64,000 nt of DNA. Source: Gonocerus acuteangulatus. Lineage: Eukaryota > Arthropoda > Insecta > Hemiptera > Coreidae. Of this stretch, positions 37,623-49,400 are shown piece by piece. Made by a program: the position numbers and the translations under genes. The notes under the pieces were generated by a model. It made no database searches. It was not told the DNA's origin and was given only the letters and a program-made list of their open reading frames with translations. How positions within the stretch are numbered: the stretch's first letter is position 1; the number at the start of each line of letters is the position of its first letter. The stretch covers positions 90,308,696-90,372,695 of the forward strand of contig OX328124.1 of the NCBI GenBank assembly GCA_946811695.1, in the 5' to 3' direction.

Positions 37623-39775
37623 AATTTGAGCCACCTATATTTTCGTGATCTTTAGGGCCTGAAACGTGAAAGTTTCTAGTCGGCACTTCCGCATTGCGTC
37701 GTGAGGTCAACCTCATAAGCGAGTTCTCCCTATGGAGATAGGGAGTAACCGCGCTAAAATGTAAACACCTATTCCTATGAAATTTCAAAGAAAAGCAAGA
37801 TTTTTGGCAAGGCACAGGAAACAGTATTCTAAGCGGAAATTGGTCTAGGAACACAGTGTTAGAAATACGTTTCCCATTTTCTTACCTTGTTTTTCTAAAA
37901 TAATCATTTTACTGTGATATGCAATTATATAAGACCAGACAGGAAAAAAGTGTGGAGGCAGGCTCATTTTTGAGAAACTTATAATCCATAACCCAGGAGA
38001 TCTGGAGAAGTGGTTTCATCTTTAATCTTTTGTTCCCACCAAGTTTTGGAAATGGACTTCCCCGACCTCACAGATAGAGATAATTGACAGTAATCGAGGG
38101 ATTTGGTGTTACGGTGTACAGTGCTACAAACCCCGTTTTTTTCAGTTTGTTTAAGATTACCAACAGTTGTGGAAAACTGTAAGTGTCGGGTTAAGTGTTT
38201 TTGCTCTGTGGTTAGGAAGAAAAGAGAACAATAGAAGAAGAAAACACGTTTTGCTCTTTGACATGTTTTTTTCTGCTTTTTTTTTTTAACCCAACAGATC
38301 TCTAGTTAAGAACCTTAAAAATATGGCACAGACATGTTTTTAAGATTCTTCATGCAAACCTCCCAGCCTCCCACATGTTGCGTTAAAGAGACCAAAATAT
38401 TCCAAATAAGACAATGAGAGAGAGAAGAACAATTGGAAAAAATAAATACATACAACACAAGCAATTAATGCAACAAATGAAAATTGGAATTTCCCTGACT
38501 TTTTCCATAATTAAATTCCCTGTCGGTGGGAACCCTGTAAATCTATTAAAGAAGGGCCCTCCATCCAGGAGGTAAAAGAAACATCAGCCAAGAGGCGTAC
38601 TTCATTATTGGATAATAAATATAAATATTTACGATGTGCTGGAACTTTAGTTAGTTACTTTGATCATTGCTAATGAAGATAAGTAATTAATTAGTGTTCT
38701 CATCCAAACTGACTAGCCATTGAAATACTTAAGCAGTAACTAGCACTTTTTATTATAAACCAATACAGAATTCTTAATTTTTTTACGAACATTAATGTTA
38801 CCTGTTGTAAGTTTATGCTCCTTTTGGCAGCTTGGCTTCCAGCAATATCCATCTTTTGCAAATGAAGGACATAAAATGTGATCATCAGGTAGGTTCAAAT
38901 TGTTAGATACATCTAGATCATCGAGAATTCCATCGCTTCGTGAGGATGAATTAATAACTGCAATTACCAACACCATGTATCTATATAGAAAACTAAATAA
39001 ATAAATTTGACTCTAAAATTTCATAAAAATTATTTTCGCAAAAACTTTAATGCCATAGAAAATAATGTTCCACAGCTTGCATGTCAGGTGGAAATTCTAT
39101 ACTCTCTTATTTGGGTTAATGGTGTCAGCTAGGTGCATCACAATATATATAAACATATATCAAATAAGAGAAACAAAGCAGAAGAGCTGTTTGGACTCGA
39201 CAGCTACATCTTCAGTGCATGTGTAACCTTAGACCATTTAGAGATTCCAGACAAGGCCTGACGAGAACGAAGATTTGGCTGGGCTGTGGTGGCACTGTAT
39301 CAAATACGAAAACAGAAACACCAGGTCTCCACCACAATTATTTATTCAATTTTCATAACATGCCTTCGGACTCTAAGGCTCCATCTTGTTGTAAAAACCA
39401 ACAACAACAACCAATTAATAACTGAGAGAAACCAAAAAAAAAAAAAAAAAACATTCAAAGGAACAATACAAACATTTTTGAGTCTTAAGCGCCAATTTCT
39501 CTGACTTAGAACTTTTCCACACTATCGAAAATTGCATAAGAATCATTTTTATAGGAAATTTAGTTATTTTTGAGATATTTACAAAAATATAAAAAATGGC
39601 TCGTGACTGTTACCAATACCAAATGTAAACATTTTTATGACTAAGTTTGGATGAGTTTCAAATGTCTTGAACATTTTTCAACCCAATTCGCCATCTTGAA
39701 GTATCCAAAATGAAAATTCTAGTTTCTTTTTTCCACTTTTCACAAAATGGTTTTATGTGTGTGTGTGTGTGTGTA

Positions 39776-39841
<66 letters not shown>

Positions 39842-41231
39842 AGGATTGCAAGTTTAAAATGTCGTTTTAATTCCAATAGAATGCGCTCTTAGCCTATTGA
39901 AGGATTTGCTTATCTCTAAACGCTATCTTGTTTGTTAGTCATTTGTTTACAAAAGTCAGTTGTTTTTAAGTCGTTTACGCAGATGTATCATACCTTTCTT
40001 TGGTGTTAAAAATGTCTAATTTTAAGCCAAATAAAGAGCATTTGCGGCATGTCATGATTTTCTTATTTAATCAAAAGAAAAAGGCATCTGAATGTCATCG
40101 AATTCTTGTTGAGACTTATGGCGATCTTGCTCCAACCGTCAAGACATGTGAACGTTGGTTTCAAAGTTTCAAACGTGGTGATTTTGATGTTACTGATAAA
40201 AAACGAGAAAATCGACCAAAAAAGTTTGAGGACATCGAGCTTCTCAAACCCGGCGAAACAGTCAATACCGACCGCTACCGACAACAATTGATCAATTTGA
40301 TCGAAAAACGCCCAGAATGGGCTCACAGGCACGCCAAAGTCATTCTTCAGCATGATAACGCTCCTGCACATTCAGCCAGATTGACTAAGGAAACGATTTC
40401 TTCGCTTGGTTGGGAACTCCTACCCCACCTGCCGTATTCACCTGACCTGGCGCCTTCTGATTATCACCTCTTCTCATCGATGGGACACTCATTGGCTGAG
40501 CAACATTTTAACAATTTCGAGGATGTAAGAAAATGGCTCGATGAATGGATTTCAAATAAAGATGAAGCATTCTTTTGGAATGGTATCCATAAATTGCCCG
40601 AGAGATGGACAAAATGTGTAGAAAGCGAGGGCCAGTACTTTGAATGAAATATATTATACATTTTTTTAAATTACTGTGTATATATTTTAAGAAATAAACG
40701 ACATTTTAAACTTGCAGACCTGGTATATGGCTTCAAAAATAGGTTTCATTCAATTTCCAAGATCAAATTACCTATTAATGCAAAGCAGTAAACAGTAGGA
40801 TTTTTGTTGAATTCTACTATTTAACAAACTTGACCATTGGTTTGAGAGAAAGTATTTTTGTACCAAATTACATCATAACCGGACCATTTTTGAGCCTGCT
40901 AGAGAGCGAACTAAATGATTTGGGTACACTGAATAACTCAATCATACTAAATGGAAATTTTTCCAAATGTAAACATTATAGTAATAGTGGGAGATAGTGG
41001 GTTCGAGTCCCAGCGGTGGCAGGAATTTTCTCATTTCACGGCTTGTTGAGAAAATTCTTCGATACAGCACCAGGGACGGTGCTAATGGCCAATAGTACAT
41101 TACTGTGCCCCGTAAATATATACATATATATATATATATATAGTAAAGGGATTAAACCTTCAACCAATGTCCTTTATATTGATATTTCAGCATGTATAAA
41201 TAAAAATCACTGATTAAATTCATGCAAGCAC

Positions 41232-41299
<68 letters not shown>

Positions 41300-41424
41300 G
41301 CTTGCATGAATTTAATCAGCGACTTCTATTTATACATGCTGAAGTATCAATATAAAGGACATTGGTGGAAGGTTTAATCCCTTTACTAAATATATATATA
41401 TATATATAACAACTATCAAAATAT

Positions 41425-41466
<42 letters not shown>

Positions 41467-43351
41467 ATATTTTCGTGATCTATAAGTCCTGAAATGTGAA
41501 ATTTTCTGGTAGGCATTTCCAGATTGCGACATCGAGTCGAAGAAACATGCGTACACAACATTACAATTGATTGTAAAAATACCTTTTGAATACATGTACA
41601 TGAATACTTGTACATGAGTACTTGTGAATACATTCTTCTAGAGAAAAGTAAATACAGTATTTTTTAAATTGTGTTTATTAGGAAAAGTTTTTTCATATTA
41701 ACAAGATAACATTTTTTATAAATCTTAACAATCCAAATTTAAACTAATAATCTTGTCAATAATGAAAATTGAATTTTATCTCCCCCCTTTTTTTTTTCTA
41801 ACAACATACATTTTTGAATATTTAATGAAATACATTTAGTGGTTCTATTAAGGTTTAAAGAACTAACAAAAAAGAACAAATCATGCCATAGTGAGCTGTG
41901 AGCTTTGTCAATGTAAATAAGTAATAGATTTTTGTTAAACATTTAGAGAAAATAATAAATTTAAACTATTTAACATTACCTTCAGCTTTAACAGAACAAT
42001 GTAGGAAGGCATCAGGATCAGTTGCAGAACAATATGAACTATTGGGCTTAAATTCAGGAGCATTAATAGCATTCTCAAATAAGAATTTGTTTTTAGATAA
42101 GCCATCCATAGTGGATTTTTGTGCAATGGGAGACTTTTCCTCCTTCTCAATTAATTTCTGACTATTTTTCTCCTTTTCCGTATTAATGATGTGTGCCAAT
42201 CGATTTCGAGGTTTTTCATTGGGACTGTTAGTAATATCACTCACATTAAATTTATATGTAGCTTCCAGTGGCTTTTCAGCTGCTTCATTTGTATCTCCTT
42301 TAAAATTGGGCATTTCATTTGAATCACTGTCAGTAAAAGAATTATTTACACATAAAGTTGAAATGCAAAAAGGATCGAGAACGTCATCATCAAGATATTC
42401 ATAATAATTCCCTTTGCCCATTTCACTATCCAATTCTTCAAGTATTGGGAGCAGTCTGGAAGAAACCCAATGACTAATACTTGTTTCCGCCTCAGAACTT
42501 TCATTAAAAGCATATAATTCTATAACAAATTTTGGAGGATTAGTGTCCAACTTCTCCAATATTCTCACTGTCAAACGAGATTCCTTCAAAGTGGTCTGAA
42601 ACAGCTCAGTCAAGTCTGGATTCCATTTGGTTTCACTGAATTCATCCTAAAATTAGAAAGTCATATTTCATTACACACAAATATTTATATTATAATTATT
42701 TATTGATGATGTTCTGCATCTATGGAGAATAGCATTTAGTAAATAGAATGCAAAACAGGTCAAACACCTCCACTTTTTTATTCCTTTTATTCAACAGAAC
42801 GTTTTCGAGGTCACAAGCTCATCCTCATTGTCCTGTTAACACCCATCGACAGTGGAAAAATTACAATAATATAATTTAAATCATATTAGATAAGTCAAGC
42901 AACACAATAAGTCAACTATTAAAATCAAGGAAAATAACATAAACATTTTATAATTGTACATTATGTTATTTTCCTTGATTTTACTTGTTAACTTATTGTG
43001 TTACTTTGAGTAAAAAAATCTGACTCGCAGGAACTTCGTCATCTTACCGTGTTTCTGTTCTTATCTATAGTGACATTTGCAAGGGAATAGAAACATTCAA
43101 TAGTTTGTTTTGAACTTTTGTCAAGAATTACAAATACATTTATCATTTTTTTTACCTTGTTTTACTAAAATACATACTTATTTGATATATATATTAAGGT
43201 GTATCAACACTTGGTCTATTAGCGCAGGATTATCTACAGGTTGCCGCCCTTTTATAAGGCAAGCACATGGTCGGTCAGGTTTGGTCGGAAAACTGTGCAC
43301 TCAACATGGCTAGGGCCAGTGGCTAATTTTATTATTAAATGCAATTATAAG

Positions 43352-43402
<51 letters not shown>

Positions 43403-46400
43403 GTACAATAGTAGAAAATACTTAAGGCATCTTAGGATTCCGCTCGGAAAGCTCTATCAATAAAAAAAAAATTGTTTCTCATTTTACATATCCTGTATTA
43501 CTGATAAATATATTTTACTGCTATAAGGAACTACAAAAACAAGGAACAGACAAACTAAGGGAAACAGACAAAGAGAACTACTCAAATGAACACAAAAAAC
43601 ACCTTCAAAGTTTTAAGCACTTATTTCTCAGAATGTGACTGTCCCATCAAAAATTACTTTTGAAACGTTTTTGTAGAAAAAGCTTTCTAAATTGTGACTG
43701 TCCACATTCCTAAAATTGCTCACGTTAATATTTTTTTTTTTAAATACGTCTTTAATTCAAAATGTAACCGAAATTTAAATGTCTTAGTTTGGATAAATTT
43801 GAATATTTATTTATAAAGCATTAAACAAATTAGAACCACCGATATTTTTGTGATCTATGGGTTCTGAAACGTGAAATTTTCCAATTGGCACTACCGGATT
43901 GTGTCATGAGGTCAACCTCATAAGCGGGTTTCTTCCCTATGAAGGGGGCGAGGAACCACGCTAAAACTCAATTATATTAATCAGTCTCGTAACAGGTCAA
44001 CAGGGGTAGATGCTGTACAAATATCTGATTCTAGACCATTTGGCAGACTAGGGCTATAGTGTGGTCAGTATTATCAGATTTTTCCCTTTATAGGTACTCA
44101 AAAATTAATGACTGCCCGCTCTGTCTAGATGATACCATGAATGAGGATGACATCTATGTATGTCCCAAGCTAGACACCAGCTTTCTACATCTGGTTGCTG
44201 TAGAGAGGCTCGACGCTGAATGACTTATCAGCCAAAAGCGAGCATTGGCTAATAAATAAATGTGCCTGGGACCCCAAATTCTACCCTCTAACGTCTACCT
44301 TTGAAGATAAAATCATTAGTGCGTGCCCGATTTTTGAACTCAGGTCCTCATCTTCCATTGACACCAATCCGCCATTCTATCAAATCTATGGCATTTCATA
44401 ATCTTTTGGTTATAAAATTTAGGGGGGTGAGGTTAGCTCAGTGGTAGAGCACTGGACTAATAAATTGGAGGTCCTGAGTTCAAATCCCGAGCAAGCACTA
44501 AAGATTTTTTCTTCAGTGTCTTCATTCATGGGTTGAATTTGGCCTCCCTGACCATCCCTAGGCCAACCCAGCCTTTAATAAATTTATCATTGGGTACCTT
44601 GGGTGCTAATGACTCTAGCAGTCGAAGCAGCCAAGGGGAAAATCAGGCAGCAGGAGCATAGTACTGACCACCACTATCTCCCTAGTGTGCCGTATGGTCA
44701 TGAATCAGATATCTCTATATTATCAGCCCCTCAGGGCCCTTGTGGCCTGTTACGGGACTGATTTTTTTTTTTTTTTTAATAAAATTTAGTGCCCACTGCT
44801 TGACTATCAGCCTCAAACACAATGCTTATTCATTTAAAATTTGAAGTATAATTTATATGTAGTAGTAATACATTTTCCTGTTAAAAATAATGACTGAATT
44901 ACCTTTATCAGACAGCATTGTATAGCATTTGCATGAGGTTCGCAAAATTCTTTTGGCAATTCATAACAAGACTCTATTTTAGCAAGTTTGATCTGCCCTT
45001 TGTCTACATTAAGGATTCTCACCCTATAAGGAAAAAATAAATAAAAAAAGAAAAATTATTGCTTTTGCTTTTAACAAATAAATTATTCTCCTTTACCATG
45101 TTTTTGAAAGAACTGTTATAATAAATCCTCGAAAACAGCTCTTTGCATCACAACAGCAAACAAATCCCTGTGGTTCTAATTTATCAATTTTACATAGCAA
45201 ACCACGTCGCCATCGCGTCCTAAAATAAAAAATACTATTATTAGTTTTAGTGTGTAATATGATCATTGCCATTAAAATCACTTAAATGCGACAGAAGGTC
45301 AAGAATGAAAACAAAATTAATTCTTCTCAAAATCATTTATTGCTTGCTCTACAAGTTAAGGGTAAAGGCACTTTCAATGAACAATTTTTAGACATAAGAT
45401 TGAATTTAAACCTGATTGAGATGCATTAATCATTCAAGAAAAAGATTTTTCGCATTGAAATACAAAAACAGTAGTTAGCAAAAAAAAAAATTGAGTTATT
45501 TTTGTAAGGATGTAAGGTACATTGCTCGGGCTGAAAATAGCTTTAGTAATATGCAATATAAAATTAAAGAAAAAGACACAAAATATAATCTTTATCAGAT
45601 TAGTAACCAGAATTGTGTAAATAGGGTGTCTACTACTTTTGTGAAAGCCAATTTCAGGACTTTTTCATGATATGAAAAGCAAATTTCATTCCCATTAAAA
45701 AGAAAATAATTTCACTTAAAAAGAAAAAGCCTTGACTATTATTAGCTTAAAATTATTTGTAACACAGATTACCGTGATATCTATAAACTTAAAATAGATG
45801 GAGATAGTTAGCCGCTGTAGAGATACGAAGACAGGTATAGTTGGGATTCGGCTAGGAGAAAAACGTCAGACTTTCAAAAAGAAATCTGTATTTTGGACGT
45901 TTCGACTGCAACAATGGCAGCCTTCTTCAGCTAAAAAATATATACAACTTATAAGTAAAGAAAATGTACAACTAGTAAGTAAAAGACAGGCAGAAATGAG
46001 CGGAGTATATATATCAATACAATAAATTTTAACCAATCTTATTTTTAAAAACAATGAAAATACGGTAGTTGGAAAGAAAACAGCATGTAGAAAGTGTTAG
46101 TAAAAACAGTACAAAAAAAATTAAACAGTAAAAACAACGCACATTTTTTATGTAGTGAAAAACAAAATCTATTTTATAAGTGAATACAATTTATAACAAT
46201 TAATATATAGATACATACCACTAGAGAGTGCCTAGGGGGGAGGGAGGAAGACCTCGAGGACAACTTAGGTAACCATGGTTAGAAGTATGAACGACAGCAA
46301 CTACACCGGTGGTCTTTATAGTTATGAAAAAGGAGTGGGGGGCGATAAATAGGTGAAGATGAAAGGTACAATTGCTGGGTTGTAAAGGAGGTTGTAAAAG

Positions 46401-49400
46401 GTGTTAAGAGCTTTGGGACACACAAGTAGAAAAATTGTCTGGAGCTTGGGAACAAAGATAAAAAAGGAGGTCAGGACAATTTATGGAAGACGGAGGAGTA
46501 AGCAGGGGAGATGTTTTGTTTGTCGGTTTTGTAATTAATGTTATTGGGGTTTAAGTTAATGTGGACGCATTCGGAAATCTGTCGCTTTTTGGTGTTTCGT
46601 TCAGTAGAAAGTATTTTAGTGTCGTCAAAGTTGAAAGTGTGTTTTTTAGTTATGGCGTGTTTTGCGAGGGCGGATTTGTGGGTTTCTTTGTTTTTTATTG
46701 TCCGTTTGTGTTGTGTTATGCGGGAGTGAATATAATTTTTGGTTTCACCTATGTATACAGCATTACAGGAGGGGGTTTGGCAGGGTATTTGGTAAACAAC
46801 GTGGGTGGCGTAGTCATAGGGAAGGGGATCTTTGAGTTTGGTGTACAATGTAGTAAGTTTGTTAGTGGTTTTTAACCCAAAGTTTAGTGACGGGAGGGCT
46901 TTTTTTAAAGTCTTTGTGAGTTTTTCCGTCAGTCCTGGTGTGTATGTCAGGGAACGAAATATCTGGAGGGAGGATTCGGGGGAGGTATTGGGGGAGGTGG
47001 CATTGAAGGATTGGGATTTTATTTGTTTTATAAGCCGGTTTATCAGGTTGGGGGGGAATTGATTCAGTGTTAATATTTCGGTAGCTCTATTCAAGTTTTC
47101 ATTGTGGAAGGACTCATGGGATAAGGAGAGGGCGCGGCGAAGAAGGTTCAGTGCAACATTGATTTTCATGTGGTAAGGATGGGAAGAGTGGAAATTGAGT
47201 AAACGTCCAGAATAAGTGGGTTTAGTATACCAGTTTGTGATGATAGTGCCGTCAGTCTGTCTGATAAGTAGAACGTCCAAGTAGGGGAGTTGTTGGTCTT
47301 GTTCAGTCTCCACCGTAAATTGTAGCCTGTAATGCTGTATACATAAATGAAACCAAAAATTATATTCACTCCCGCATAACACAACACAAACGGACAATAA
47401 AAAACAAAGAAACCCACAAATCCGCCCTCGCAAAACAAGCCATAACTAAAAAACACACTTTCAACTTTGACGACACTAAAATACTTTCTACTGAACGAAA
47501 CACCAAAAAGCGACAGATTTCCGAATGCGTCCACATTAACTTAAACCCCAATAACATTAATTACAAAACCGACAAACAAAACATTTCCCCTGCTTACTCC
47601 GTCTTCCATAAATTGTCCTGACCTCCTTTTTTATCTTTGTTCCCAGGCTCCAGACAATTTCTCTACTTGTGTGTCCCAAAGCTCTAAACACCTTTTACAA
47701 CCTCCTTTACAACCCAGCAATTGTACCTTTCATCTTCACCGATTTATCGCCCCCCACTCCTTTTTCATAACTATAAAGACCACCGGTGTAGTTGCTGTCG
47801 TTCATACTTCTAACCATGGTTACCTAAGTTGTCCTCGAGGTCTTCCTCCCTCCCCCCCTAGGCATTCTCTAGTGGTATGTATCTATATATTAATTGTTAT
47901 AAATTGTATTCACTTATAAAATAGATTTTGTTTTTCACTACATAAAAAATGTGCGTTGTTTTTACTGTTTAATTTTTTTTGTACTGTTTTTACTAACACT
48001 TTCTACATGCTGTTTTCTTTCCAACTACCGTATTTTCATTGTTTTTAAAAATAAGATTGGTTAAAATTTATTGTATTGATATATATACTCCGCTCATTTC
48101 TGCCTGTCTTTTACTTACTAGTTGTACATTTTCTTTACTTATAAGTTGTATATATTTTTTAGCTGAAGAAGGCTGCCATTGTTGCAGTCGAAACGTCCAA
48201 AATACAGATTTCTTTTTGAAAGTCTGACGTTTTTCTCCTAGCCGAATCCCAACTATACCTGTCTTCGTATAAACTTAAAATGTTTACATATATTTAAAGA
48301 ATTAATAAAACATTATAAAATGTACATCATATGCTAAAGAGGATAGTCAAATTAATTTTAAAAGTGAAGAAATGATTGTACTAAACATTTTAGAATGACT
48401 ATGGAATTAGCACCCTCAAAAATATTGAATAGCAGAATTCAAAATTTCTAAAAATATTAGTATATTAACTAAATATTTATTCTCAAAATACTTAATTTAG
48501 TTAATTAATGTGTACAGAATTTCAATATTTAAGTCTGCATATATGTAAATAATGGATAATTTATGTGTAAATGCTGCAACAAAGGAATCTAACAGAGTAA
48601 TGGGGTGGAGACCCCAAGAACTATACTTCTTCTGGAAATGGGCAACCCACACATTTTAGAATCGAGAAATAATCAGCTGATACACCTGCCCACCATATTG
48701 GATCTTATAGTATTAACTCAACCAGGATTCGTGAAAGGTAATAATAAGATAATTATTAATGATGTGACCAGGAATAGTTTTGATATAAGATTCTGAAGAG
48801 GTCCTAGAAGAGTATGAAAAATGTAGAGCAACCGTAGCAACTTAATATTAAAAAAAAATCGACTGCTTACATAATGTTTTACTGTTTACTAAATAATAAT
48901 ATGGGTGACCACACGCGGGGAGGTCCCCTGAGGAGGTGGCATTACGGCCACGAAACATGTAGGGTAAAGTTACAATAAAGTGGTACAAAAGAAAAATGAA
49001 GTTCTGTTTTTGACCAACGCCATATATATCCAAAAATGTGAATATACTTGATTCGTCAGAAGCACGTAGAATAGAAAATTAATAATTTCAGTCTAAATTA
49101 TTTGTAATTAATCTTTTTTTTATTGCTAATATAATAATTATAATTTCTAATTCAAAAAAAGGTAACTGGGAAATTTGTAAACTAAAGACAATAGAGAGAA
49201 ACTAAATAAATGTGTTAGGAATAGAGTAATAGCTCGGAATGTACAGCGAGAATCGGAGCGTTTAGGGGGTAATACAGCCCCGCCTGAGGATAGAGATGGG
49301 GTGAAAGCTGGGCCATCTGAGGGAATGACAAGTCTGTGCATAGCCCAGTCCGGAAAGGGTTAACAATAAAAAATATCCTAATATATTTATTTCTTTTAGC

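Larger units (their letters stand above)
30224..37757 (+). repeat. Family-A repeat, copy 4, opened by nested insertions of B, LINE and Harbinger-like element
   Basis: A starts at about 30306 (AGTCCGACTCGCAGGAACTG; a partial extra start lies at 30224-30305) and is interrupted after TTCAGAACCTTTT at about 30932. It resumes at 35748 with GTAGAGAATTTAGCAAGC, is interrupted again at 35819-37111, and finishes at 37757 with AACCGCGCTAAAAT after its own (TA)n (37558-37620). Uninterrupted copies read CAGAACCTTTTTTGTAGAGAATTTAG across the first junction, so B inserted into A. All of it lies in intron 6 of the Tudor gene. Confidence 0.8.
39440..40920 (+). repeat. Family-A left half, degenerate, split by a mariner and a TA tract
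   Basis: Left section 39440-39750 (CTTAAGCGCCAATTTCTCTG ... TTTTCACAAAATGGTTT), (TG)n and (TA)n to 39839, mariner 39840-40723, then the section continues with TTAACAAACTTGACC-like sequence and ACCATTTTTGAGCCTGCTAG to about 40920. No right half follows. Confidence 0.55.
45782..48281 (-). mobile_element. Penelope-like retroelement with about 940-bp inverted terminal copies
   Basis: A 14-bp target duplication TATAAACTTAAAAT lies at 45782-45795 and 48268-48281. Arm 45827-46767 is the reverse complement of 47329-48270 with few differences; the unique centre (about 560 bp) carries more of the coding region. Both arms end with a hammerhead-like core followed by CGTCTTCGTAT-side sequence. Inverted or tandem pseudo-LTRs are the typical structure of Penelope-like elements. 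Inserted in intron 2 of the Tudor gene. Confidence 0.9.

Noticed and set aside
44427..44500. Possible tRNA gene with good A and B boxes
   Set aside because: The head continues into a repeated body of about 290 bp with a second inverted copy next to it and lacks a convincing acceptor stem; it is a SINE.
46561..47062. Plus-strand ORFs opposite the Penelope-like protein
   Set aside because: Antisense shadows of the GIY-YIG/RT frame and its inverted arm.
45782..48281. LTR retrotransposon with inverted LTRs
   Set aside because: Coding part is Penelope-type (GIY-YIG endonuclease) and arms are inverted, as known for Penelope-like pseudo-LTRs; no primer-binding site or integrase.
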